This document shows, piece by piece, positions 33,991-44,542 of a stretch of 64,000 nucleotides of DNA. A program made the translations under genes and the position numbers. Within the stretch, counting starts at the first letter, position 1. The number at the start of each line of letters is the position of its first letter. The notes beneath the pieces were generated by a model that worked only from the letters and a program-made list of their open reading frames with translations, did not search any database and was not told the origin of the DNA. Location of the stretch: NCBI GenBank assembly GCA_963971425.1, contig OZ020514.1, positions 12,715,218 to 12,779,217 on the forward strand, given 5' to 3'. The DNA comes from Bryoerythrophyllum caledonicum (lineage: Eukaryota > Streptophyta > Bryopsida > Pottiales > Pottiaceae).

Positions 33991-35933
33991 GAAACTGTTT
34001 TTTTTGGCAGAATGAACTTAACAAATAGTTAATAACTTCTAAAATTGAAAATATTCTTTTTTTTTGAATTCCGACTTCGGATTCGGGCTTTTTAGGCGAA
34101 TTTTCATCTAGTAGGAACGCAAAAAAATTAGTACAAAAGTTTTGAAAATTTGACATTTTGGAGTGTATTTAAAAATAACATTTTAGGGACTAAACTTTGG
34201 ATGTAGATTATGGCTAGAGAATATGTTCATCTCATTCGATCTCATGCATGTTTTTTGTGTGTTACTGTTGGTTGTGTTTTCAAATTTGTTATATATGGCG
34301 ATATTCATTTACAAGACATGTAAGGTGCCTCGTTTGAAATCTCATTTGAAACAATAATATGATGATGGACACGGAAAGAATACAATTGGATGGAAGGGGA
34401 CGTCGCTAAAGCGTGCATGAACCCTAAACATGCAAAGTTTGAATGAAAGTTTTAACTTTTCTATGCACCTGATTCAAGTGTAAATATTTAGAAGAATGTA
34501 CATGACAATGTCATGGAAAACCTCATGAGAAACGATGTTTTTCAACGTTCCCTTGAAAAAACAAGTCTTCTCTTTATTGCATTTTATAAAAATAGCATAC
34601 CAACCCAAGTCAAACATTTTCACACATTGTCATTCATTGTCGGGCGAGGTACCAAAAGATCTTATTAATTTTCACATAAAACCTACATATCTTTGTATTT
34701 CTTACATTTTATTTTCTCTACATTAATATGTGGTGTAAACCTTCTTATTGACCATTCGGATTAGTAATTCAAAACACATGAAGTTCACAAGAAGAAGAAG
34801 TTTGAATTGGCAAAGTTTGAACCTCCACTACTTCCATAGTTGTTTAGAATACGCTACACCTGTCCTGTACCTCAAGAAATTGTTCTCTAAGGAACTACCA
34901 TCAGGCTTAGGGTAGTGGATTTAGACCTTGTGTAGTTCAAAATTTTGACGCCAGGGAAAGTCAAAGTCTGCGGATCCACTAAACGCAGTGAAGACCCTAT
35001 ACCATTTGCTTCACTTCACACACTATAATCTTTCAATCTGTGCGGTCAAAGTTTTTGAAATTTTGTAAACATATTTTTCAATAAGTCTTAATTGAGATCC
35101 AGCGGTCAGAACTAGAAATCAGACTTTTGGTTTCCTTCTATGGTCATTGCACTAGAATCCAACAACTTTGAAGTGTTTTCAGTTCAAAACTGTCACAATA
35201 TTTTTGGGGATATGGGAGACATGTTGTATGAGTAGGGAGTCGGGCATGAGGAGGCGTTTCAAATGGGGGTAATTTCTATAAATGCTAAATTGTATTCAAG
35301 AAACATAAAATGGTTGAGGTTATGTATGATTTAGTGCCATGGGCACTATGGTCTATCCCAAAAATTCGAACCCAAACTCGTTAAATTTGATATACGTCTT
35401 CTCTACATAAAACCTAGAGATCATCATATTTTACACATTTTTCTTTTTCAACAACATGTAGTGAACATTGAAAACCTTCCTAAACCTGGGTTTGGATTAT
35501 CATTTGAAATCTTATTCAGTTTACAAATAAATAAAACATGGAATGGCAATTTTTAAACTCCAGTATTTGCGCACTTGATTTGAATATGCTACAGTTATTT
35601 TCTACCTGTAAAAATTGGTGTGTAGGGAAATCTCATCATAAGGTTGGATTTGGATATTTTGAGGTAATTTTAACAAAAATTCTGAAATACAAGAATTTTG
35701 AAATAGAACACATTGATAAGTTAAAAAATCGGAACTATGCCACTACTTAAACCATATAAAATTAACAAAATGTCGGTCTTTGCACGGCTATATGAAATAA
35801 GGTTTTTTTACTTCTTGTGCCCAAATTTTAAAGGCATGCAATACATATTAATCTAAGACTATTGCTATAGTCACTTCAAAATGTGCATGCTATCTAGTAT
35901 AGTCTAATAATGCCGAAAGGAATAAAATAAAAC

Positions 35934-37427
35934 CTATGTATTACTAATACGTTGACCTATAATGCTCATGAGGCGTGGGCCAGTTGTATGTGTCGCTGAA
36001 GGTGTAATGATATGAAACAACCCTCCAACGCTTTCTCGGTTTTCGTTGCAGACTCTCTCCATGTACACATGAAATGTATCCGCAAATTCTTGATTTGAGA
36101 ATACTACGGAACTCCGAGATTTCCATTGCAGATTCTCGTAGTCGATGGACATTGTCCGCGCGTTGATTTGTTGCGCTATTCGGGCCGTAGGGAACTCCTC
36201 CGAAGCCATCGATAACTTCGGAATCATTTGCACATCCGCATCTGGTTTGTGCAAGTATGCAACCCGCGGATCGACCCACCATCGCTTTCGCAGAGTCTCG
36301 GCCATGTCTTCACGCTTTGTGAACGTATAAAGAGACTGCATTGGTTCGTTAATCTTCGTGGTCATGCCCCAATCGCATACTCCAATATACACTCGTGATT
36401 CATTTGGCGGGAAGTGGAGGAGGATATTGTCCGGAGACAAGTCATTGTGGAGATTGTTGCTCTTGTAGACCTCGTTCATGATGCGCAACAACGCCCACGC
36501 AAGCTTGGTCCGTTTTTTGCGAAAACGAACCAACTGTTGAACTCGAATAATCTCATCATCCGGAAATCTCCCATAGTTCAAACGTGTGATGACATCGTCA
36601 CCAAACTCGATATCCCGGTTCAACATCTCTCGAATTGTCCCGCCATTCCACCAATACGCATAGCCTTCGTACTTGTCCGGATGAATGGCCACGAAACAGA
36701 TGACACCCGGATGTGGAATCCTCACCGCCATCGACTCGTTCTGATGCTCCACTTTTGCCAAATCCGGCCGTGTCTCCGATTGGTTGGACAATTTGGCGGC
36801 AAATTCCCAGAATGGTTCAATGCCCGGAGCACCCTCAATGCGGACTTTGCGAATGGTGGCGTATCCACCTCTCCTGTTTGCACTGACCATTCGTATAACC
36901 GTTGCTGTTGGCGGAATGGCAATAAGATGGGCTTTACGCAGCAGGTCTTCTTCGTGCCCCTCTATCGAGTTCCACCATCCCACGGAGCCACGCCGGTTTC
37001 GATTCTTGGCGAATGGCTTCATCTGGGTGACGAACAAGTCCGCCTTCAATAGCACGTCGTTGAAAACTTCATCCGCCGCGCGATTGAACCTCCCAAACTT
37101 GGTCAACAAGTTCTTGGCATTCCAGAGTGAATCGTGCACTCTGGCATCCAAGAACTTCAAAAATCCGCGCTTCTGGGTCTCCGTATTCCACATCGGGGCT
37201 TGAAGCGCGTCCATCATGTGCTGCCGCATGTCCGTTCGGAACTTCTCGGGGCCTTCATCTCTGTATCTGACATACTTGCTCTCCAATGATCGAATAGAAT
37301 TTTCCTCATAGAATCTGACGGTGAGTTCTATGAGGAAATTCTTGCAAGCCTCAGATGGAACATCGTGGATTGGATGAAGCTTCACTCCGAAGTCCGCAAC
37401 CTTCTGCTTCTTCTTGTCCTTCGGCAT
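35934..37427 (-). CDS. hAT-borne protein-kinase-like protein, 497 residues, frame intact
   Basis: One uninterrupted frame from ATG 37427 (MPKDKKKQKV, basic start) to 35934. Kinase landmarks appear in order: a glycine-loop-like RRGGYATIRKV at 185-195, a VAIK-type lysine in FAAKL at 212, a hinge-like YAYWWNGGTIREML at 257-269, the catalytic loop HNDLSPDNIL at 327-336 (HxD and the Asn kept), and CDWG at 351-354 for DFG. The N-terminal 180 residues match no domain I know. The lobe between residues 270 and 320 is basic. It would be an active Ser/Thr-type or divergent kinase if folded. It reads inward from the right end of the giant hAT, with its own CGGACGGCC cluster and an A-rich repeat upstream. 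Intact kinase genes are unusual hAT cargo. A captured host gene is possible, but the gene shows no introns. Confidence 0.8.
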   Translation of the reverse strand: MPKDKKKQKVADFGVKLHPIHDVPSEACKNFLIELTVRFYEENSIRSLESKYVRYRDEGPEKFRTDMRQHMMDALQAPMWNTETQKRGFLKFLDARVHDSLWNAKNLLTKFGRFNRAADEVFNDVLLKADLFVTQMKPFAKNRNRRGSVGWWNSIEGHEEDLLRKAHLIAIPPTATVIRMVSANRRGGYATIRKVRIEGAPGIEPFWEFAAKLSNQSETRPDLAKVEHQNESMAVRIPHPGVICFVAIHPDKYEGYAYWWNGGTIREMLNRDIEFGDDVITRLNYGRFPDDEIIRVQQLVRFRKKRTKLAWALLRIMNEVYKSNNLHNDLSPDNILLHFPPNESRVYIGVCDWGMTTKINEPMQSLYTFTKREDMAETLRKRWWVDPRVAYLHKPDADVQMIPKLSMASEEFPTARIAQQINARTMSIDYENLQWKSRSSVVFSNQEFADTFHVYMERVCNENRESVGGLFHIITPSATHTTGPRLMSIIGQRISNT

Positions 37428-37454
37428 CTTCTTAAACCCGCCGCCGTTCGAAGT

Positions 37455-37665
37455 TTTAAAAAAAAACTTTTTGGAACAAGTTTTAAAAAAAACTTAACGT
37501 AAAAAACTAGTTTGGAACAAGTTCTAAAAAAACTATGAGAAAAAACTTCTTAGAACAAGTTTTAAGAAAAACTTGAAGAAAAAACTAGTTTGGAACAAGT
37601 TCTAAAAAAAAACTACGAGAAAAACTATGTTTCGAAGAAGTTTTTAAAAAAACTTAAAAAAAACC
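37455..37665. repeat. A-rich minisatellite (TTTGGAACAAGTT) upstream of the kinase gene
   Basis: TTGGAACAAGTTYTAAAAAAA-type units recur about five times directly upstream of the kinase start codon, with alternating variants ACTAGTTTGG and ACTTCTTAG. Confidence 0.7.
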
Positions 37666-37807
37666 GCAAAAACACCCCCCCAATGTGAATAACTTTTTCC
37701 CTCCCAAAGATGAGGAGCCAATGGATGGAAAAATGCCAGCCAAAGCCACTCCGCATCCACTCGAAAATGTATTTCAAGAGGGGAAGGAAAAAGTGAGAGG
37801 CTTTGGT

Positions 37808-38240
37808 TGGCGGACGGCCATGAGGCCGACCGCCACCACGGCCGTCCGATTGGAGGACGGCCGATCGGCCGGTCGTACGGCCGTCCGCGGATCGGGCAGC
37901 NNNNNNNNNNNNNNNNNNNNNNNNNNNNNNNNNNNNNNNNNNNNNNNNNNNNNNNNNNNNNNNNNNNNNNNNNNNNNNNNNNNNNNNNNNNNNNNNNNNN
38001 NNNNNNNNNNNNNNNNNNNNNNNNNNNNNNNNNNNNNNNNNNNNNNNNNNNNNNNNNNNNNNNNNNNNNNNNNNNNNNNNNNNNNNNNNNNNNNNNNNNN
38101 GTCGTGCGCCCCCGCAATCAAATCGGGGCCGTACGATCGGTCCTTCGGCCGTCCGATCAGGCGGACGGCTGAGGTGCCGTCCGATCTCTCCGACGGCAGG
38201 GACCGATTGGACGACCTGTCGCATTTCGACCGCTGAGATC
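37808..38240. repeat. CGGACGGCC cluster at the right end of the hAT (contains an assembly gap)
   Basis: GC-rich CGGACGGCC / GGCCGTCCG words on both sides of a run of N. It lies between the right terminus and the kinase gene, mirroring the left end. Confidence 0.75.
37901..38100. other. 200-base assembly gap (N)
   Basis: Exactly 200 N inside the GC-rich cluster. The true length is unknown. Confidence 0.99.
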
Positions 38241-38319
38241 TCGCCGCGTGGCACTTCGTCGAATCTGACGGTCCAGTAAACTTACCAGGGCCTTCCGTAC
38301 ATGCATTTTACCCCCCCCC

Positions 38320-38413
38320 CGGACGCTGCGTCTGACGTGACGTCAGGACGTCCTCGTCCTGGGACGTCCTAGGACGCTCTCTGACCCCCAAGGACGTCGG
38401 ATTGGTATCCCTG
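38320..38413. repeat. right terminus and GACGTC palindromes of the hAT
   Basis: GACGTC occurs at 38339, 38347, 38363 and 38393, and the element ends GGTATCCCTG. The duplication TTGGTGAC follows at 38414-38421. Confidence 0.75.
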
Positions 38414-38421
38414 TTGGTGAC

Positions 38422-38598
38422 CAACCATCACCTTTTGAAGTGGCTCATAGAGTTTGACAAGCTTACTACAAGCTCGCTAGGTAGGCTTTGTTGCTTCAAG
38501 AGTGTAACTTTGAGGTTGTTCATCAGGCCGGCATTACAAATTTGGATGCGGATGGTCCATCTCGCAATCCAAGTCCTTTGGAGGAGGATTTGACTGGT
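38422..38598 (+). mobile_element. Ty3/gypsy fossil, part 2 (end of RNase H and spacer)
   Basis: The gypsy homology interrupted at 1435 resumes here (HHLLKWLIEFDKLT) and is interrupted again by the LTR-like element C at 38599. Broken, several breaks. Confidence 0.75.
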
Positions 38599-41238
38599 TG
38601 TTGCAATATGTAGAGACATTATGCCTCCGGAATGCATCCAATCGTCACTAAATGCTTCCAAAGTAACCGCTCCGGTTTTGTTCTCACAGAGACCTAATGT
38701 TCTTTTCCAATTACTCCCAATTACTGATCTATCACAACAATCGTTCAAAGGTTAGCTATACTCTTCATTCATGTTTCAGGGATCCGGATCCTTCCGGAGT
38801 CCGGATTTCGTACAACGGCTTCCGGAAATTACTTTCCGAAAGTCCGAAGGGTAGTTTGATTTATCTCTGTTCTTCCTCCGAGAGTCTTCTGGAGTTTTTA
38901 AGCGAGTGGCCGAAGTCCACTGATCCTGTTTTGTGTAAGTGGCTGGATTTCCTACTGCCCGGTGACTTTAAGTGGCTAGGCATCCAGTGTCCAGAACTTA
39001 TAGTGACAGAACACCACTCTCCTACTTTGCAAACCGGTGATTTGATTGTTGTTGCTAAACTTAGACTCTCATGACCTCCGGATGGCCCTCCAGATGCGGT
39101 CACACAGAGTCAAATCTGGACTACAACGACATTCCGATAAGTATGATTGTACTTCTCCGGGGCAGAGGTTATGACTCGTCAAGGGTCTTTCGTCTGGACC
39201 TATGAATCAGGCTTTTTCCTATCTCGGGGGAGAACTTTGGCCTTGACCGGTATCCAGGTTAACACGGACACTTCTGTTTCCTAGAGATTACCAGAAACAC
39301 CTTTGTAGTTCATCTCTTCCCCTCCTGGCTACTTCCGAACCGTGGAGTCTACCATGCATACCTCTGCAATAGCCCTCTAGCTCTCCCAAACAATCTCCCG
39401 ACACGGGTCCTAAGCGGTTTTCCCTCTAACGCACAAGGTTACCACTCTGCTCTCCGGAAGAATTCTCACACAATCAATCTCACAAGAACGGATCTGTCTC
39501 ATACAAAGTCTACACTCCACACCAAAGTATACAAGGGAGCAAGTCTCGTAATAAGGTTTGAAGTGTATTCAAAGCGTGAAAGACAAGATGAAGGTTTTTC
39601 CACAAAACCTCACTACTAAGTACTAACTAAGTCCCTGTTAAACTTAGCCTTCCTCCTAGCTACATCTATTGGAAATCCGCTAGATCTTATCTAAAAGGTC
39701 CGAGAAATCCGGAAAGGTCTCAGATCGGATCTGAGATCCTGTAATCTTGGAACAGTTCTGGCTCCGGAATTCCTGAATCTTAGATCCTATAATCTTGGGA
39801 CAGTCCGCTGCTTGCCCTTCGCCTTCTTCGATGTTGCTGGTGAAAGGTTGGTCTTCTAGGTGGATGGTCCAGCCGCTAGAGAAACCCGTGCCACCGGAGT
39901 TCTGGAGGCCGGCGGTGTAGGCGGCTATTCCAATGAACCTTCCGGAACAGGAGGTGCTGGTGGTTCCGTCTCGGAAGCTCACCTGGTCTCCCAAACCATG
40001 TCCCTGTAGCTTCGTGAAGGGCTCCTTGGTCCGGGCGCCAATCTCTGAGACACGGACTTCGGTGGTGCCGGGAGGTCCTCTTCTGCCGGAGGATCTCGCA
40101 GGCGCATGTTGGGAGGTGAGAGCGGGTCGGACAGCTTCTTCAGAATCTCACTCGTACTAGGATTAGGAGGTACAATACCCTTCGCTGGCGTCCGAGGTGA
40201 CAAAGTGTCCAGGGACTCCAGATTCGCTGAGGTACCCGGAGTGGAGTTGTCTTGGGCTGTATTGATTCCGGAGGGGCCGTGGTCCGTTCCGGGGTCGTGG
40301 CGCCTTTCGGTACTGGTGCTCTTGGGTCTTCTGGAAGCACCTGGGTGATGTTGTCGACATGCAACTTTATTTGCTCTCAGGTATGGCCCATCTTCTCCGC
40401 TTGGTCCAGGAGAAACCGGAAGATGTTGGCCCTGGTGACCTTCTCCTTCTTTTCCACCAGTTTGGTGAAGAGTTGGCTCCGGTTGATCACGTCAACTGGA
40501 AATTCCAAAGCCTTCTGGACCTCCGTCAGGGCAGCTGCAAAGGCATTGGCCTTTGCCTCCGCCTGTATCCGGGCCACCACCGCCAGAGCTGTCTCCTGAA
40601 GGTAGTGTTTTACCTTCTTCTCCATTTTCGTGTTGGCCTTGTACATGGTGGAGATTTGAAGATGCAGCGCCTTTGTGCTGGTCTCCCTACTCCGGAGTTC
40701 TTCCACCTTGTTGATGGCATCCCCCAGTCGGTCGACTTCCAGAGTCCGGAAGATCTGTTCTACGCTCGTGGTGATGATGTAGTCGGTCTCCTTCAGGAGA
40801 CCAACTCTCTAGCCGATCTCGCGCGTGAGTTCGTCCATTTGCTTCAGTTGACCCTTGGAGTCCTTTCGGTCAATCTTCCTCTTCTTCCGGCTGGTTTCCG
40901 CTAATGGTCCGGACTCGTCTTCTCCGGACGATGCGGAGGAGCTGCGTATGTCCGGACTCTCCGGCATTGGCTCCTTCCCTTGAGGTCTCTTCTGAGTCCT
41001 CCTGCCTTCCGGGGTACGAATGAGAGCATGTCCCGGAATTTTGTTAACTGCTCCGGCTCTGCGTTTAGCAGCTTAAGGCTCATTTAGGGTTTGTAATCGG
41101 GTCCATCCGTCTTCATTCTTACAAGCTGACTATAGGTTGTATTCTAGTACGAACTACCGTAACTACTTAACTATTTTTTTTTGTTTTTGCCGGATTTTAA
41201 GGTTAACTTCCGGCACCATGTGGGAACGGAGTCTCACA
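38599..41238 (-). mobile_element. LTR-like element C, 2,640 bp, TG...CA ends and 5-bp duplication
   Basis: It starts TGTTGCAATATG and ends CGGAGTCTCACA. The 5-bp duplication CTGGT lies at 38594-38598 and 41239-41243. On the minus strand it has a coiled-coil protein region (about 40706-40377) and proline-rich regions, but no reverse transcriptase. It shares both termini and internal blocks (AAGTGGCTGGATT; TAAGTGGCTAG) with element D at 45806-49650. I cannot see long terminal repeats, so the family is uncertain: a non-autonomous LTR element or another element with integrase-type ends. Broken. Confidence 0.65.
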
Positions 41239-42345
41239 CTGGTGCCAAGTGGCATGGAGGTTGTGATAGAGAGTCAATTCCGAGGTGGCATGTAGTGGCT
41301 TACCTCGCGTTGATTTTTGGCTTTGCATCAAGGTTGTCTGATTTAGCAACGGATAAGAAACCGGATAGGGCAAAAGATGTTAGCAATGCGTGGAAAGACG
41401 GTCTAGTCCTGCACAAGCTACAACAAAATACACTTTCTCCAGCTCTTTTACGGACCAGAGGCGTAATTTCCTTGAGGCTTTCAAAGCTTTGTATAACAAA
41501 CCTTTGATTGACCATCGTACGACTTGGAAGGACCATCCGAAAGGGGGCGGTTTAGCGGGGCGTGTGGTTTAGACCGTCAAGCAGGGCCTAAAGAAGTATA
41601 GACTACTTTAGAGTAGCCACCGTGATTGAAATCTAATGATACTATGGATTACCACGGGGTATCGGTTTATTCGGCAAGCTTCATTAGCTGCTTTTGGTCT
41701 GTATCAGTTGTTGTACGGGCGGGAGCCAGTTTTACCGAGTTTTGTTTGGGAAAAGTTGGCTTTGATTGTGGATTTGGACAATCCAGAGGTGTCGGCCTAG
41801 TGTCTATGGGATCAAACAGAGTTCTTCAAGCGGGCCATGCCTATGGCCATGGAAACCTATCCATTGCTCAACACCGTGACAACTTACAATTTGCTCGTAT
41901 TCGTAGCGGTGCCTACTGACCTTAGTTGCAACATTTTTCCACGGGCAACTACATTTATCTTCAGCGTGAGGCGCCCACAACGTTGGACGTCAAGGTAAGG
42001 CGCACTATTGTTTGCGTAAAGGATGTGTTGCCTTGTGGCATCATGTTGCTAGAAGGCAAGGATTTCCAGGAGTGTCGGGAGCACTCAAAGAATTGTGCTC
42101 CGTATTATTTACTCATTGATGGCTCTGCTCCCCCGGAGTTGGCCGTTGTGCCAAACGGCCTTTCGTGTTTTGTGTGTGGTGAGAAGAAAGGCGCGGCTAT
42201 CATGTTGCTTTGTGATCATGGTCACCGTGGTAGGCATATGGCTTGCTTAATGCCGCCTCTTCCTACTCTACCGTCCGGGGATCGGACTTGCCCTTGTTGT
42301 GGGAGGTCTTCAAGCCACGTTTCAAATGATGAAATGGCTTGAATT
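41239..42345 (+). mobile_element. Ty3/gypsy fossil, part 3 (integrase and PHD-like end)
   Basis: The gypsy homology continues with an integrase zinc-binding and C-terminal region and ends in a Cys/His-rich PHD-like finger (about 42160-42310; CFVCGEKKG, HMACLMPPLP, CPCC). The PHD-like tail is a feature I associate with gypsy elements of charophytes and mosses. Broken, several breaks. Confidence 0.7.
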
Positions 42346-42765
42346 CTTTGTGGACTTGTCACTATATGGTGCATTGCCATCTAGTTGGACTTCTTGGTTT
42401 TGATTCACGGATAGGCAACGTGGACATTGACCAAGGGAATGGCAACAAAGTTGCCAAAGGCGATTAAAGATCAGGCTCACATTGCATCCGGTCTATCCTC
42501 TTTTTGTTACTTCTTCATATGCTTATTGATTTGGTGACGAGCAATATCTTTGACTGGATGCATACGATTGTTGCAGCAACATCACCGTGGCGTTTAGTCT
42601 TGATAGTGTTGTTTGGTCCTAGTTGTATAGAGGGTCTTTTTATCCGCTACTTGAAGGTGTACATCTGTGTACTTGTTGGATACTGGTTTTAGTGTATGCT
42701 TTTCGTTTATTTGATGTTGGTTAGGACTCTCAATCTGTTGTGGTTATCGATCTTTCTTTACACGA
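42346..42765 (+). other. 3' untranslated part of the gypsy fossil
   Basis: No coding pattern seen. Its last ~70 bases (about 42693-42764) repeat the end of the LTR-like block that follows. Confidence 0.4.
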
Positions 42766-43226
42766 TAGCTATCACGGGACGTGGTGTTGAGGGCCTCTCC
42801 GTATCGTAGTATTTTAGCCTGGATTAATTTCTTACTAATCTACATGTTTAGGAACGTGCAACGGAGCATCGTATTCATCCATGGATATCTCCATCTACTT
42901 AGGATTGTGTGTGTGTGCATATAGCGCCGCACACATCCTTGACTTGACGTCTTTGTCAAGTCAAGTATTGAAAGTGAAGTTAGAGAGTGATTAGTGAGTT
43001 CTTGCTTGCAAATGATGGTTGCTCATTAGTAAAGGCTCCCCATTCTCTACTTTAGTTGCACTCGTTGATTCTCCCGTTGTGGAGTGCATGTCACTTGACC
43101 TCTTGTGGGAAACACATGTCTTTCCTTGAGGATGTACTACGTATACTTGTCTTAGTGTATTTTTTTTGTTTACTTAATGTTGGTTAGGACTCTCGATCTG
43201 TTGTGGTTATGATCTTTCTTTACATG
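42766..43226 (+). mobile_element. LTR-like repeat, probable 3' LTR of the gypsy fossil
   Basis: About 460 bases ending GATCTTTCTTTACA. A full-length related copy lies inverted at about 54073-54540. It contains a perfect 11-bp hairpin, CTTGACTTGAC (42938-42948) and GTCAAGTCAAG (42955-42965). Confidence 0.55.
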
Positions 43227-43480
43227 ACAATACCGAGAAACTGCTTTTCAGCTTCAAAGTTGATGGACGTGTCGTGGGTCATGTATCCCCAGTATTGGCT
43301 ACAGCCTAATGCCAATGACTTGTTCACGAGGCACGTCACCAATTTGAAGGAGGCCTTCTGCTATTTGCGATGGTGTGGAGAGGTCTTATTAAAACCGTTG
43401 TTGGATGAAGACCGTGTCGACCATTAGTGCACCACATGGAAGAGCACAATAAAGGCAAACACCAGGAGATTGGGGGTCTC
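43227..43480 (+). other. short open stretch of unknown origin
   Basis: Plus-strand codons up to 43427 read SWVMYPQYWLQPNANDLFTRH, which looks protein-like, but the frame has no clear start apart from the LTR-like tail. It may be an exon remnant of another element. Confidence 0.25.
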
Positions 43481-43767
43481 CCAAAATAATAACTTAGGTA
43501 TAATCGACCTAAATGTGCATATTAAGCATAGTGGATTTGTGCAATGCATGTTTTTGAAATATCTACAATTATGGTGTCTACTAAATTGGGAGGCAAATAT
43601 TAACGTTTTAAACTCTATGGATATAGAAGATGTTGGTGTGCATGTGAAGCTCTATGCGACATTAATGTGAGTCAACATGTAAAACTTACAAATCCGTAAA
43701 AAAATACCACACGTTGAAGTCCATAGCAATGAATACGTTTCATGTACCATTCAAATTGGTGTACATG

Positions 43768-44254
43768 TTCAGGTTGAATCGAGTTGAAAGTGTGCCAACA
43801 ACCCATATGCATGTATAGCCATCGATATAGCAAAGGAAAAATCTCCAAGCAATATAACTGAAGCATTCCACTATATTTTGTGGACAAGTTCAACTCGAAT
43901 CAAGCAAAAAGTGCGCCAACACCTCAGATGTGTGCTTAGCATTCCAAATACTAAATATTTTCATTCATAATCAATGAAATTATCAAAATGACAACTGGAA
44001 TTTGTCATTTTCAATTCAAAAAGTATAGGCTCATGAGGAAATGAATCAAACAAAAAGAGCACTACATTGATGAAGTATTGAAATGCATCCTGGTTCAAAT
44101 AACATGTGTTGCACATTCAGCTCAACACGAGCTGAAAGTGCACCCCGACATCTCCCATTCGTCAACACATCAATGCACACAACTCTGTGTATATAGTCTA
44201 GACATTTAAGAGTAAATGGACGCGGGCATAGTGAGCTCAACTCGAGCTGAATGC
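43768..44254. repeat. E2 palindromes, cluster 1
   Basis: Imperfect copies at 43768-43788, about 43886, 44111-44141 and 44231-44254, of the type TTCAGCTCGA / TCGAGCTGAA, often flanked by GCACA and TGTGC. They lie downstream of the DUF7869-like gene. Confidence 0.7.
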
Positions 44255-44542
44255 TTAAAATATGATTTCAAATATGAATTACACTCACAAACAAAACACT
44301 TATAACAACATACTATGTTAATTGACTTCCTCAGAAAAGGATGCTAAGCTGCTCCTCATGAGGCTTGCTTTAATGATTTCAACCTGCTCTAGAGGTATCT
44401 TTGCACTCGAACGCGAAGTATCTCTGGGAATCCTTGATTTCCATGCCGTGAAGAAGGATTCCGTGCTCTCCTAGACCTCCTTAAGGTCGTCATCTATCCT
44501 CCACCTTAGACCGCCAGGGGCATCCCAACCCGCATAGCTTCT

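Larger units (their letters stand above)
32916..35933. other. AT-rich non-coding stretch with small repeats
   Basis: No gene seen. It holds a foldback (33631-33732), a TTTTCATCCGC minisatellite (about 33765-33990), and two copies (about 34600-35060 and 35390-35700) of the diverged repeat also seen at 12176-12560. Confidence 0.5.
1436..38413. mobile_element. giant hAT-family DNA transposon, 36,978 bp, with cargo genes and nested insertions
   Basis: The outer ends are CAGGGTTGTCAGG and the complement of CCAATCCGACG-type sequence ending CCCTG, giving termini CAGGGtTgtCA and CAGGGaTacCA (8 of 11 identical). They are flanked by the 8-bp duplication TTGGTGAC. Both ends carry subterminal GACGTC palindromes and then CGGACGGCC clusters. 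Inside are a hAT transposase reading inward from the left end, a kinase-like gene reading inward from the right end, a RING protein and two paralogous accessory genes. LINE copies and the 14-kb MULE E1 inserted later. Without E1 and the LINE copies the element would be roughly 18-20 kb. An alternative is two smaller hAT units (about 1.4-9.1 kb and 13.4-38.4 kb) moving as a composite. The flanking gypsy homology breaks and resumes exactly at these ends. Confidence 0.8.
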
